DNA from: Flavobacteriales bacterium UBA3431
GTDB taxonomy: Bacteria; Bacteroidota; Bacteroidia; Flavobacteriales; Schleiferiaceae
Direction of reading: 5' to 3'
NCBI GenBank assembly: GCA_002381225.1
Contig: DFSS01000018.1
Location: forward strand, 49,871-79,104
Length of the DNA: 29,234 bases
The notes beneath the pieces were generated by a model. It had not been told where the DNA came from. It saw only the letters and a program-made list of their open reading frames with translations, and made no database searches. The translations under genes were made by a program, and so were the position numbers. This document shows positions 7,428 through 15,157 of this stretch, piece by piece (the first letter of the stretch is position 1; every line of letters begins with the position of its first letter).

Positions 7428-8162
7428 CTACTGGCCCGGCATGGCATTGGACATGCGCGCCACCTCTTGGGCAAAAATTTGAGCCAAGGGGTGTGTCGGG
7501 TACGCTTTGATGAAGGCGTCTGCGTAGGCTTGCATCATACCGATATCCGTGGTGGGACGGAAAATGGGTACTTGACCCACTTGTTGGAAAAATCCAAAGA
7601 CATTTGAAAGATTGGTGGAATCATGGGCCATCACCGCCAGAATTTCCTCCCGGTGCGCGAGGTAGCGGCTCTCTAGGCGTTCAAAATGACGTTGTTCACG
7701 CGCCAAGGATCCCTCTGTGGAATCACTTCGGTGTGCATTCCGGTACTGGTCCAACGAGTCCAAGAGCAGGGAGGAGCGCAAAACAGGACGGTAGAGGGCC
7801 TGCAATTGTTCGCTCAATACAGAACCTTCTATGGTGTAGTCGGTGAGCGGGGTGCTTGCTTGGATATGACCGGCAATGCGGTCACCCGGTTGAATGCCCA
7901 ACCGCATGCTGCCTCCCGTGTCAAATAAGAGGTAGTAAAAGGTCTGCAGGGTACTATCGACGGGTAAATCCAAGGATAGTTGGCCATCGGAAATGGCGAC
8001 CGTATCCCAGGGCACGGTATGGTCTCCCTCGATGCGCACAATGATGGCCTCAGTTGCACCTTCAATGGTTACATCGAGCTGGCCATGGTCTGATGTACAG
8101 GCTGTGAGGCTTGCAAAGAGGGCAGAGGCCCACAAGGCGGCGCGGAAAAATGGTTTTTTCAT
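7428..8162 (-). CDS. Lipoprotein with DUF4369-like domain, no thioredoxin domain
   Basis: A 244-residue lipoprotein. The signal is MKKPFF, then a hydrophobic run and lipobox SLTAC with Cys22. Residues about 27-110 resemble DUF4369, the beta-sandwich often found at the N-terminus of Bacteroidota TlpA-like thiol-disulfide proteins: TVEGxxxA-type strands, an aromatic YYLLFD and GIQPGDRI. The rest is helical and charged. It contains no CxxC motif or thioredoxin fold, so it is either a shortened relative or a stand-alone sensor or binding protein. The ATG at 8162 was chosen because it begins the signal peptide; the upstream extension to 8192 would bury it. It lies 30 bases after gatB on the same strand and ends at the shared terminator. 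Function unknown. Confidence 0.8.
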   Translation of the reverse strand: MKKPFFRAALWASALFASLTACTSDHGQLDVTIEGATEAIIVRIEGDHTVPWDTVAISDGQLSLDLPVDSTLQTFYYLLFDTGGSMRLGIQPGDRIAGHIQASTPLTDYTIEGSVLSEQLQALYRPVLRSSLLLDSLDQYRNAHRSDSTEGSLAREQRHFERLESRYLAHREEILAVMAHDSTNLSNVFGFFQQVGQVPIFRPTTDIGMMQAYADAFIKAYPTHPLAQIFAQEVARMSNAMPGQ

Positions 8163-8192
8163 ATGAAATTCAGGCGTCGGCACCCGGTTCAC

Positions 8193-9650
8193 TTAGGAAC
8201 CCAGGCGCTGTTGAATGAGTTTGGTCGCCACTTTGGGATCCGCAGCTCCACGGCTTCGCTTCATCACTTCACCCATGAAGAGGCCCATCAAGCCTTTTTT
8301 GCCGGCTTGGTATTCGGCCACTTTGTCGGGGAAGGCAGCCAGGGCTGCTTCCACGTGCGCCATGAGGGCGGATTCGTCCGACTCTTGAACTAGGCCCTGT
8401 GCTTCGGCCAACGTGCGAGGATCTGCATCAGGCTGAGCCACGAGCAGAGGGAAAAGTTGCTGGGCGGCCGCGCTAAAGCTTACCGTTCGGTCTTCAACCA
8501 GGGCGATCAGTTTAGCGAGGGCTTGGGCAGGAAGTGTCCACTGGGTCCAGTCCAAGGCGCGCTCATTGAGCCAAGCTTGAACGGGCCCCATCAGCCAGTT
8601 CGCGCCGGACTTAGCCGGACACCCTGTGCTCAGGAGTGCCTCGTAGTAGAGGGCCGTTTCTTTGGATTCGGTCAGGAGTTGGGCATCATAGCGGCTCAAT
8701 CCCAATTCTTCTTGGTAGCGCTTGACTAAAGCTTGAGGGAGCGGAGGCATGGCCTCAGCAATTTCTGCCTTGAGGGCTTCAGTCACGCGCACGGGAGCCA
8801 AGTCGGGCTCAATGAAATAGCGGTAATCGTTGGCATCCTCCTTGGAGCGCATCGCTGTGGTACTCCCTTTGGCGGCATCAAACGTGCGGGTTTCTTGAGA
8901 TAGACTTCCGCCTGCATTCAACACCGCGCATTGCCGATCAAATTCAAAGTCAATGGCCCGTTGTACGTTTCGGAAGGAATTCAAGTTTTTCACCTCGACC
9001 TTGGTTCCAAAGGCTTCACGGCCGACGGGACGAATGGATATATTCACGTCGCACCGCAACGAGCCCTCCTCCATGTTGCCGTCTGAAATGTCCAAATAGC
9101 GCACGAGCTTGCGAATCTCTTGCAAGTAGAGATAGGCCTCCTCTCCACTGCGGAAATCGGGCTCAGAAACAATTTCCAAAAGTGGGACGCCTGCACGGTT
9201 GAGGTCCAGTAGGGTATGGAAAGGATCCAAATCGTGGATGGATTTGCCGGTATCCTCCTCCATGTGAATACGGGTGAGGCCAATGCGCTTGGGCGCCATG
9301 GTTTCAGAGGAAATCCAGATCCCTCCACCCGTGCAAATCGGCGTTTCGTCTTGGGTAATCTGGTAGCCCTTGGGCAAATCAGGGTAGAAATAGTTTTTGC
9401 GGGCGTAGGCATTGAATTCCCGGATCGTGCATCCACAGGCCAAGCCCAATCGGATCGCATTGCGCACGACCCCGGCATTGGCCTTGGGTAAAGTGCCCGG
9501 ATGTCCGAGGGTAATGGGCGAAACTTGGGTGTTGGGTGCGGCTCCATAATCGTAGCCATCGGAAGAATATGCTTTGGAGCGCGTGTTCATTTGCACGTGC
9601 ACTTCCAGTCCAATAACAGCCTCAAAGGAGGTAGGTACGCTCTCGCTCAT
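8193..9650 (-). CDS. gatB: Aspartyl/glutamyl-tRNA(Asn/Gln) amidotransferase subunit B
   Basis: A 485-residue GatB. It begins with the hallmark EAVIGLEVHVQ and contains YPDLPKGYQITQ, HMEEDTGKS, DLNRAGVPLLEIVSEPD, EVKNLNSF and a C-terminal YqeY/GatB tail domain ending near GLMGLFMGEVMKRS. GatB is the kinase subunit of GatCAB, which amidates Glu-tRNA(Gln) or Asp-tRNA(Asn) using ammonia from GatA. gatA and gatC are absent here, so the complex must be encoded at several loci. The ATG at 9650 overlaps the lpxK stop (ATGA), and a perfect TACCTTTG element ends five bases before it. The in-frame extension to 9701 lies within lpxK and is not conserved-looking. Confidence 0.96.
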   Translation of the reverse strand: MSESVPTSFEAVIGLEVHVQMNTRSKAYSSDGYDYGAAPNTQVSPITLGHPGTLPKANAGVVRNAIRLGLACGCTIREFNAYARKNYFYPDLPKGYQITQDETPICTGGGIWISSETMAPKRIGLTRIHMEEDTGKSIHDLDPFHTLLDLNRAGVPLLEIVSEPDFRSGEEAYLYLQEIRKLVRYLDISDGNMEEGSLRCDVNISIRPVGREAFGTKVEVKNLNSFRNVQRAIDFEFDRQCAVLNAGGSLSQETRTFDAAKGSTTAMRSKEDANDYRYFIEPDLAPVRVTEALKAEIAEAMPPLPQALVKRYQEELGLSRYDAQLLTESKETALYYEALLSTGCPAKSGANWLMGPVQAWLNERALDWTQWTLPAQALAKLIALVEDRTVSFSAAAQQLFPLLVAQPDADPRTLAEAQGLVQESDESALMAHVEAALAAFPDKVAEYQAGKKGLMGLFMGEVMKRSRGAADPKVATKLIQQRLGS

Positions 9651-10723
9651 AACTGCAAAGGTACGCGGTATCCGTGGGCCTTCCATTGGTTTTGGAGCCA
9701 CAAGAGGAAGGGATTCCGGTCCACCCCAAAATCGGCTTCATGCGGTAAAACATAGACGTTCAAATGGGCCCAGGCCTCAGGTTTTTGAGGCAATCGGGCC
9801 AAATCTTTCCCCGTCGTCAACAAGGCATTGCAGCCACTCTGATAGGCGTCCGAAGCAATCTGCGCACATCGGGTTTCATCCAAGGGACTATGGTCCGGGA
9901 AACGCAGGGTAACCGCAGCCACGCCTCCCTGGTCAAAGCGCTCTGGCGCCGTCGCGAAGGATTCAAAACGACGGGGGTCCCCGATGCCCGAAAAAACCAG
10001 CGCCGTTTCATCGCCCCGCCAAGCGGGCGCATTCCAGCGGGGGATGGGCTCACCCATCACCTCCTGTGCGGCAAAAAGGGGCTGATCTTTTCGCAATCCC
10101 AGCTTGGTCGCGATGGCAAGGCGCTCGTGGGCATCTAGGGGGTGCGGGCATTTGCTGATCACCACTGCGGAGGCACGCCCAGCCGCTTCGGGCGATTCTC
10201 TGAGGGGTCCGGCAGGAAGGACCGCCGCCTCGGTGTACCATTCACCGTAGGGACAAATCAACAGGGTAATGGGGCTTTTCAAATCCCAATGCTGCATGGC
10301 GTCATCCAGAATGACGGGGCAGTTTTTGGGAAGCATTTGGAAGGCATCTCGGCGCTTGTGGGCCACAATGACATGGACATCTGGGCTGTGGCCAAAGACG
10401 CTCCGAACCAGGCGGGGTTCATCCCCGACCTCCTCGGCCGTATCCTGCAATTCCACGCGGCGTGTTTCTTTCGTCTTTCGGCCATATCCCCGGGCTACAT
10501 AGGCGACATCCGAGACTTGGGGCTGAATTTGTTCTAAAATCCACAAGGCAATCGGGGTTTTACCCGTGCCCCCCGCGTGCAGATTTCCCAGTGTGAGCGT
10601 GGGCTGGCTCGGCAAAAAGGGCACGATGATTTTCCACTCGTAAATATGCCGATGTAAGGCGACCCCGAGCAAGTAAAGGGGGGTCAGGAAACCCCAACGC
10701 GGATGTGGTTTACGCCGATTCAT
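9647..10723 (-). CDS. lpxK: Tetraacyldisaccharide 4'-kinase
   Basis: A 358-residue LpxK that phosphorylates the lipid A disaccharide precursor at the inner membrane. An N-terminal hydrophobic patch (LTPLYLLGVALH) can dip into the membrane. The P-loop is GNLHAGGTGKT (46-56), followed by ARGYGRK (77-83) and DEPRL (101-105). The family DDGFQH motif reads DDAMQH (140-145), keeping the two Asp residues and the His; RFPDH supplies the later conserved His. The C-terminal LLTTGKDLARLP resembles the usual TEKD motif. The start at 10723 overlaps the miaA stop (ATGA). The last residues (VPLQL) are encoded by DNA that also forms the gatB promoter-like element. Confidence 0.94.
   Translation of the reverse strand: MNRRKPHPRWGFLTPLYLLGVALHRHIYEWKIIVPFLPSQPTLTLGNLHAGGTGKTPIALWILEQIQPQVSDVAYVARGYGRKTKETRRVELQDTAEEVGDEPRLVRSVFGHSPDVHVIVAHKRRDAFQMLPKNCPVILDDAMQHWDLKSPITLLICPYGEWYTEAAVLPAGPLRESPEAAGRASAVVISKCPHPLDAHERLAIATKLGLRKDQPLFAAQEVMGEPIPRWNAPAWRGDETALVFSGIGDPRRFESFATAPERFDQGGVAAVTLRFPDHSPLDETRCAQIASDAYQSGCNALLTTGKDLARLPQKPEAWAHLNVYVLPHEADFGVDRNPFLLWLQNQWKAHGYRVPLQL
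9656..9663 (-). promoter_or_regulatory. TACCTTTG -7 element upstream of gatB
   Basis: A perfect TAnnTTTG match on the minus strand ends five bases before the gatB ATG and lies within the last codons of lpxK. The arrangement, and most of the bases, match the element before rmuC. No TTG lies 17-23 bases upstream. It predicts a leaderless gatB transcript. Confidence 0.45.
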
Positions 10724-11613
10724 GAGCGGAGAAGCGCATCGACGTGCACCCCCATCGGGACGCGTTGAACATGAGGTTGTTTTTGAATCCACGTGCATTG
10801 CCTTTTGGCATACTGACGGGTATGGGTGGCAATCAATGCATGAAGTTCGGGCTCAGTCGCTTTCGGATAGGCATAGAACTCACGGTATCCCACCGTTTGC
10901 ATCGCCGGTAAATGGTGAAATGAAGCCAAGGCCATCGCCTCTTCACGCAGCCCTTCAGACAACATCTGCTGGGTGCGTTCTTGAATTCGCATTGTGAGCT
11001 GGTTCATATCGGGCCAAATCGTCCATTCCCGCAAATCCATGTCCTGGAAGTAGGGTTGAGCGGCCTTCTCTTGGGTGCGTTGTGCCGAATACGGTGTGCC
11101 CGTCAAGGTGATAATCTCCAAGGCGCGAATGACCCGACGTGAATTCTGAAGGTCAGCCTCTGCCGCATAGAGGGGATCCAAAGCCTGCAATTGCGCTTGA
11201 AGTGCTTTCGGGTCCTGTTGCCACTGGGCTTCCAGTTCGGCGCGCAAAGCGGGATCGGCGGCGGGCAAGGCATCCCATGCATAGAGGAGTGCCCGAGCAT
11301 ACAGTCCCGACCCCCCGACAACGATGACATTTCCATGTTGTGTGAGCAGATTTTGAACGATCGGGCGGGCCCACTGGGCATAGGACATGGCGGTCAGCGG
11401 GGCATGGATGCTGTGGCTCGCGATGCCCCAATGTTCCGCAGCAGCAAGCTCTTCCTCGGAAGGTCGGGCCACGCCAATGGACAGCTCCCGGTAGAGCTGG
11501 CGGGCGTCGCAATTCACGATGGGAGCCCGGAGGGCTTGGGCCAAAGCAATAGCTAAAGCCGTTTTCCCCGAAGCGGTCGGGCCGTGAAGCATCCAAAGTT
11601 GAGGGCGGGACAT
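10720..11613 (-). CDS. miaA: tRNA dimethylallyltransferase
   Basis: A 297-residue MiaA. The P-loop is GPTASGKT (11-18), followed by CDARQLYRELSIGVARP, the family DSRQ-Y-IGTAKP segment with Thr-Ala-Lys replaced by Val-Ala-Arg. VVGGSGLYARAL and the C-terminal TRQYAKRQCTWIQ are family hallmarks. It transfers a dimethylallyl group to N6 of A37 in tRNAs reading UNN codons. The ATG at 11613 is the first in frame and directly precedes the ATP-binding strand. First gene of miaA-lpxK-gatB, joined by ATGA overlaps; a degenerate -7 element (TACCTTCG) ends four bases upstream. Confidence 0.96.
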   Translation of the reverse strand: MSRPQLWMLHGPTASGKTALAIALAQALRAPIVNCDARQLYRELSIGVARPSEEELAAAEHWGIASHSIHAPLTAMSYAQWARPIVQNLLTQHGNVIVVGGSGLYARALLYAWDALPAADPALRAELEAQWQQDPKALQAQLQALDPLYAAEADLQNSRRVIRALEIITLTGTPYSAQRTQEKAAQPYFQDMDLREWTIWPDMNQLTMRIQERTQQMLSEGLREEAMALASFHHLPAMQTVGYREFYAYPKATEPELHALIATHTRQYAKRQCTWIQKQPHVQRVPMGVHVDALLRS

Positions 11614-11617
11614 GCTA

Positions 11618-11625
11618 CGAAGGTA
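11618..11625 (-). promoter_or_regulatory. Degenerate -7 element (TACCTTCG) upstream of miaA
   Basis: On the minus strand TACCTTCG differs from TAnnTTTG at one specified base and ends four bases before the miaA ATG, the same geometry as the perfect elements before rmuC, gatB and ruvX. It sits in the 49-base gap between divergent genes. Confidence 0.3.
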
Positions 11626-11645
11626 AATCCTCTGTGAGTTCTTCG

Positions 11646-11653
11646 TAACTTAG
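11646..11653 (+). promoter_or_regulatory. Weak -7-like element before the 99-residue gene
   Basis: TAACTTAG differs from TAnnTTTG at one specified base and ends nine bases before the ATG at 11663. It is the only candidate promoter for this gene in the short intergenic gap and is weak. Confidence 0.2.
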
Positions 11654-11662
11654 GTAGAAGCC

Positions 11663-11962
11663 ATGGACCAAATTCGACCGATCTCCCGCGAAGAATTGCC
11701 CCACATTTCGTTGGGCACAGCCCCTATGCTCGGGGATGAGGCCCGGATTGCGCGATGGAAAGATTTGCATCGAGCCGCCTTCATTGGGAATTTGCGGGAA
11801 GAAAAAGTGACCTTTTTTCTTCAAGGGGGTGGCAAGGAAGTCCTTCAGATGGAAACCACCTTGTGGGCCTGCACCCAGGAGTGGGCTGTTTTCAAAGAAG
11901 GTCAACGCATTCCTGTGGAGAGCATTATCCGGGTGGCCTTTCACCAAGCGTCCGAAGAGTAG
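11663..11962 (+). CDS. Uncharacterised 99-residue cytoplasmic protein
   Basis: It begins MDQIRPISREELPHISLG and has no signal peptide, membrane segment or Cys pair. The middle (GNLREEKVTFFLQ) and the C-terminal half (METTLWACTQEWAVFKEG, then RIPVESIIRVAF) read as alternating strands of a small beta-rich domain. From memory it resembles short uncharacterised proteins of Bacteroidota with a conserved V-E-T-T-(I/L)-W-A core, but I cannot verify a family. It is transcribed divergently from miaA across 49 bases, and its last 22 bases overlap the end of the convergent gene at 11941-12456. The coding case rests on length, position and protein-like composition in a gap otherwise without a gene. Confidence 0.7.
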   Translation: MDQIRPISREELPHISLGTAPMLGDEARIARWKDLHRAAFIGNLREEKVTFFLQGGGKEVLQMETTLWACTQEWAVFKEGQRIPVESIIRVAFHQASEE

Positions 11963-12456
11963 CCATCCAGGTCCTCTTCATCAAAACCATATTCGTCTTC
12001 TTCCTCATCCTCCTCGTCTGCATAGGCTAGGCCGCCCTCGCCCGCAAATTCGGGGTCTGGTGCCTCTTTTGGGCGGTCGCCATAGGACAAGACGATTTGG
12101 GGCTCACCAGCTGCCCCCGCATCTTGGCGCACGAACTCTACCATGAAGGTCCACATGGCGAGAAAATCATAAATGAAGATCAAGCGCTGTCCCGGGGTGC
12201 CGAGAATGCGGGCTAAGGGGTGGTCCGACATGGCTCCCAATCCCTGCGGGTCCATCGCCATCAATGGGATTTCGTCCAGTTGGGTCCATTGGTCGTCGGT
12301 GGTGTAGAAGGATGCCATTTGACCAGGTTCCAAGTCATAGGCCTGGGCGATGGCGACATGGAGTTCTTCCAAGGTCGCGGTGCTGTCGATTGCGACATCT
12401 CGAAAGACGTCATCGGGGCAATGCAGAATGGCGCGGAGGGTCAGGCGTGTATTCAT
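11941..12456 (-). CDS. pRiA4b ORF-3-like (IS1096 TnpR-like) protein with acidic tail
   Basis: A 171-residue protein. Residues 1-130 match the pRiA4b ORF-3-like family: LRAILHCPDDVFRDVAI, LEELHVAIAQAYDLE, MASFYTTDDQW, then LIFIYDFLAMWTFMVEF. The C-terminal 35 residues are extremely acidic (DEEDEEEDEYGFDEEDLDG). Despite the family name there is no transposase, inverted repeat or other mobile element nearby; in Bacteroidota this fold appears as a chromosomal gene. It starts with an ATGA overlap on the cca stop, so it is translationally coupled to a tRNA-maturation gene. The family's biochemical role is unknown; the acidic tail suggests a basic partner or solubility, which is inference. Confidence 0.85.
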   Translation of the reverse strand: MNTRLTLRAILHCPDDVFRDVAIDSTATLEELHVAIAQAYDLEPGQMASFYTTDDQWTQLDEIPLMAMDPQGLGAMSDHPLARILGTPGQRLIFIYDFLAMWTFMVEFVRQDAGAAGEPQIVLSYGDRPKEAPDPEFAGEGGLAYADEEDEEEDEYGFDEEDLDGYSSDAW

Positions 12457-13871
12457 AGGGCAATCTTGGGTTCTATCCCGAGGGAGGCGGCTACGTCGTA
12501 GGCCAGCCGGCGGGCATCATCAAAGGTATTTGGGATTTGTCCATCTAGGACCGCTTCGCGAATGGCTGTTTTGATTTGGCCAATCTCCTTCCCAGGAGGC
12601 AAGCCAAACCATTCCATCAATTGGTTGCCATCCACCGGGGGCTGCCAATTGCGCAGGTGGTCGCGGGCTTCCACCTCCACCAGTTTTTCCCGGACATGCT
12701 GGAAGTTTGCGAGGTACTTGGTTTTTTTTCTTGGATTCTTGGTGGTGATGTCCGCCTCGCAGAGTTGCATTAAGTCATCGATGGCGTCGCCGGCATCAAA
12801 GAGGAGGCGGCGTACGGCCGAATCGGTGGCCATTTCGCTCGCCACGGCGATAGGTCGGCTGGACATTTGAATGAGCTTCACGACATAGTGAAGACGCTCA
12901 TCCAGCGGCAGAGCGAGGCGCTTGAAAATTTTCTTGGCCATCTTCCCGCCCAAAAATTCGTGTCCATGGAAGGTCCAACCCGTTCCTGGAATGAAGCGTT
13001 TCGTCGGAGGCTTGCCGATGTCGTGGAGAAGGGCAGCCCATCGGTGCCAGACATTGTCCGATACGCGGGCCAAATTATCCACCACCTCCAGCGTGTGCCA
13101 GAAATTGTCCTTGTGCAAATGGCCTTCGACCTCATCCACCCCAGCCAAGGAAGCCACTTCCGGGAGGAGGTGAACCATGAGGCCGCCGTGGTGCATCCCT
13201 GCAAGACCAATACTCGGAACGGGACTTTCCAGAATTTTGGTCAGTTCCGTGGCGATGCGCTCGGGGGAGAGGATGGTCAAACGGTGGGCGGAAGCGCGAA
13301 TTCCTTCAAGGGTCTCTGGGTGGATGGTGCATTGCAGTTGACTCGAGAAACGCACGGCGCGTAGCATGCGCAGCGGATCATCTGCGAAGGTTTTGATGGG
13401 ATCCACCGGGGTTCGGAGAATGCGCGCCTCCAAATCAGCCCGCCCTTGAAAGGGATCCAGCAATTGACCGAAGGTTGGACGATTGACGGAAAAGGCCATC
13501 GCATTGATCGTAAAGTCGCGCCGCAATTGATCCTCTTCGAGGGTCCCAGGCGCCACCTTGGGGTTGCGGCTGTGTGGGCTGTAGCTCTCCGAACGGGCAC
13601 GCACAAATTCAATGTCCCAATCCTTCCATCGAAACTGCGCGGTCCCAAAGTTTTTAAATACAGTCACTTTGCCGGCCTTGAGCCGGCGGGCAGATTCTTG
13701 AGCCAAGGCCAGTGCATCTCCTACGACAACAAAGTCGACATCTTTGGAGTTGCCCCGGTCCAACAGGCGGTCACGTACCCAGCCCCCGACCACATAGCAA
13801 GGCAACCCCGCGTCGTCCGCGGCGCCGCCGATTGTCTGAAAAACGAGGTGGTCAAGTTGACTCGGATACAT
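12453..13871 (-). CDS. cca: CCA-adding tRNA nucleotidyltransferase with HD domain
   Basis: A 472-residue class II nucleotidyltransferase. The head has GGWVRDRLL (29-37) and the catalytic DVD (44-46), then RRDFTINAMAF (117-127) and DPLRMLRAVRF (165-175), which form the nucleotide-selecting neck. An HD phosphohydrolase domain follows, with HRWAALLHDIGKP (His-Asp at 283-284). It adds or repairs the 3' CCA of tRNAs; the HD domain may give 2',3'-cyclic phosphodiesterase activity as in E. coli. The start at 13871 lies two bases after the dapD stop. Whether it adds all of CCA or only part cannot be read from sequence here, because some bacteria split the job between two paralogues. Confidence 0.94.
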   Translation of the reverse strand: MYPSQLDHLVFQTIGGAADDAGLPCYVVGGWVRDRLLDRGNSKDVDFVVVGDALALAQESARRLKAGKVTVFKNFGTAQFRWKDWDIEFVRARSESYSPHSRNPKVAPGTLEEDQLRRDFTINAMAFSVNRPTFGQLLDPFQGRADLEARILRTPVDPIKTFADDPLRMLRAVRFSSQLQCTIHPETLEGIRASAHRLTILSPERIATELTKILESPVPSIGLAGMHHGGLMVHLLPEVASLAGVDEVEGHLHKDNFWHTLEVVDNLARVSDNVWHRWAALLHDIGKPPTKRFIPGTGWTFHGHEFLGGKMAKKIFKRLALPLDERLHYVVKLIQMSSRPIAVASEMATDSAVRRLLFDAGDAIDDLMQLCEADITTKNPRKKTKYLANFQHVREKLVEVEARDHLRNWQPPVDGNQLMEWFGLPPGKEIGQIKTAIREAVLDGQIPNTFDDARRLAYDVAASLGIEPKIAL

Positions 13872-13873
13872 GC

Positions 13874-14695
13874 TTACACGGCCACGTTGTACGTTCGAAG
13901 AGCGTCGTTGAGGGAGGTCTTTTTATCGGTGCTTTCCTTGCGCTGACCAATAATCAAGGCACAGGGGACCTGATAGGTGCCCGCGGCAAAGGTTTTGGCT
14001 TGGCTTCCGGGTATCACGACGCTGCGTGCCGGCACAAAGCCTCGGTATTCAATAGGCTCCTCGCCGGTGACATCAATGATTTTGGTACTGGCCGTGAGGA
14101 CCACGTTGGCACCTAGAACGGCCTCTTTGCCGACATGCACCCCTTCTACGACGATGCAGCGCGAACCGATAAAGGCGCCATCCTCGATGATGACGGGAGC
14201 GGCTTGGAGCGGTTCAAGGACACCCCCGATGCCCACACCTCCGCTGAGGTGAACGTCGCTGCCAATCTGAGCGCAGCTGCCAACCGTCGCCCACGTGTCG
14301 ACCATCGTGCGGCGTCCCACATAGGCGCCAATGTTGACATAGGAGGGCATGAGAATAACATCTCGGTCAATGAAGGCCCCGTAGCGCGCCACCGCATGGG
14401 GCACAACGCGAATGCCTTTTTCGGCATAGCCCGTTTTCAGGGCCATTTTGTCGTGAAACTCCATGGGACCGGCCTCGAGGGTTTCCATCTTCCGAATGGG
14501 GAAGTAGAGCACCACGGCTTTTTTTACCCACTCATTCACTTGCCATCCTTCGGCTGTAGGCTCGGCCACGCGCAATTCACCCGCATCGATGGCGGCGATA
14601 ACCGCGTCGATGGCCGCGATGGTTTCGGGCTCTTGAAGGCGTTCGCGCGCTTCCCAAGCGCGTTCGATGAGGGTTCGGAGGTCCAAAACGTTCAT
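13874..14695 (-). CDS. dapD: Tetrahydrodipicolinate N-succinyltransferase
   Basis: A 273-residue DapD. The N-terminal helical domain (1-100) is followed by a left-handed beta-helix of hexapeptide repeats, including VNIGAYVG, TMVDTWATVGSCAQIG and VHLSGGVGIGGVLEP, and a C-terminal segment (PARSVVIPGS, CALIIGQR). It succinylates tetrahydrodipicolinate in the diaminopimelate/lysine pathway, so it also supplies peptidoglycan. The ATG at 14695 overlaps the ruvX stop (ATGA), and cca follows after two bases. Coupling to ruvX recalls gene orders I associate with other Bacteroidota genomes (from memory). Confidence 0.96.
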   Translation of the reverse strand: MNVLDLRTLIERAWEARERLQEPETIAAIDAVIAAIDAGELRVAEPTAEGWQVNEWVKKAVVLYFPIRKMETLEAGPMEFHDKMALKTGYAEKGIRVVPHAVARYGAFIDRDVILMPSYVNIGAYVGRRTMVDTWATVGSCAQIGSDVHLSGGVGIGGVLEPLQAAPVIIEDGAFIGSRCIVVEGVHVGKEAVLGANVVLTASTKIIDVTGEEPIEYRGFVPARSVVIPGSQAKTFAAGTYQVPCALIIGQRKESTDKKTSLNDALRTYNVAV

Positions 14696-15111
14696 GGTCG
14701 ATTTTTTTGTGTCAAAAAGCTATCTAAAATGAGGCATGCCGAAGCCGCGTCCAACATGCCTTTGTCCTTCTTTACGCGGGATTTGGCCCCCGCACTGTGG
14801 GCCGCTTGAGCCGCCATTTTGGAGGTGTAGCGCTCATCCATCCAATGCAGTGGTAAAGAAGGCCAGAGGGAATGAATTTTTTCACCGAGCGTACGGGCAT
14901 GTTGGCTGCCTTCCGTTTCCCGGCCCATCAGGTCTTTGGGCAGTCCCAGCACCAAACCAGCCAGGTCCGCCTCGCGGTAATGGGAAGTGAGGTACAAGAG
15001 GATTTCTGCCGTGCGGTGGGTGCCCACCGGAAAGGCCATGCTGTGCGTGGGGTCTGATTCGGCCAAACCCGTGCGCACGGCGCCAACATCCAATCCGAGC
15101 CAAATTCCCAT
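14692..15111 (-). CDS. ruvX: Putative Holliday junction resolvase / pre-16S rRNA nuclease YqgF
   Basis: A 139-residue RNase H-fold protein of the YqgF/RuvX family: WLGLDVGAVRTGLAESD at the N-terminus with the catalytic Asp, VLGLPKDLMG in the middle, then LHWMDERYTS and DKGMLDAASACLIL with the remaining acidic residues. E. coli YqgF processes the 5' end of 16S rRNA; a recombination role has also been proposed. The frame opens at 15159, but the ATG at 15111 starts right at the first strand and is preceded by a perfect TACCTTTG element four bases away. It heads the minus-strand unit ruvX-dapD-cca and is divergent from def. Confidence 0.93.
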   Translation of the reverse strand: MGIWLGLDVGAVRTGLAESDPTHSMAFPVGTHRTAEILLYLTSHYREADLAGLVLGLPKDLMGRETEGSQHARTLGEKIHSLWPSLPLHWMDERYTSKMAAQAAHSAGAKSRVKKDKGMLDAASACLILDSFLTQKNRP

Positions 15112-15115
15112 CCGA

Positions 15116-15123
15116 CAAAGGTA
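15116..15123 (-). promoter_or_regulatory. TACCTTTG promoter element for the ruvX operon
   Basis: A perfect TAnnTTTG on the minus strand ends four bases before the ruvX ATG. A TTTG (minus strand, 15149-15146) lies 22 bases upstream, within the 17-23 spacing reported for Flavobacterium promoters. This is the best supported promoter in the window and predicts a leaderless message. Confidence 0.6.
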
Positions 15124-15134
15124 GGTCAGGGCTG

Positions 15135-15142
15135 TATCTTTG
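15135..15142 (+). promoter_or_regulatory. TATCTTTG promoter element for the def operon
   Basis: A perfect TAnnTTTG ends 15 bases before the def ATG, back to back with the ruvX element 11 bases away on the other strand. No TTG is seen at the expected distance upstream. It predicts a leader of about 10 bases. Confidence 0.5.
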
Positions 15143-15157
15143 CCCCAAAGAAAACGC

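Noticed and set aside
10720..10723. Altered MiaA (IGVARP) and LpxK (DDAMQH) motifs as signs of inactive enzymes
   Set aside because: The catalytic residues (LpxK Asp-Asp and His, MiaA P-loop) are kept and the changes are conservative, so both are probably active.
11941..12456. Possible mobile element because of the IS1096/pRiA4b family name
   Set aside because: No transposase, inverted repeats, target duplication or composition change; the gene is locked in an operon with cca.
12867..13364. Open frame of 165 codons opposite cca
   Set aside because: Covers the HD and neck regions of a complete cca gene; a shadow frame.
14135..14809. Open frame of 224 codons on the plus strand opposite dapD
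   Set aside because: dapD is complete with hexapeptide repeats; the opposite frame has no signature and runs into ruvX.
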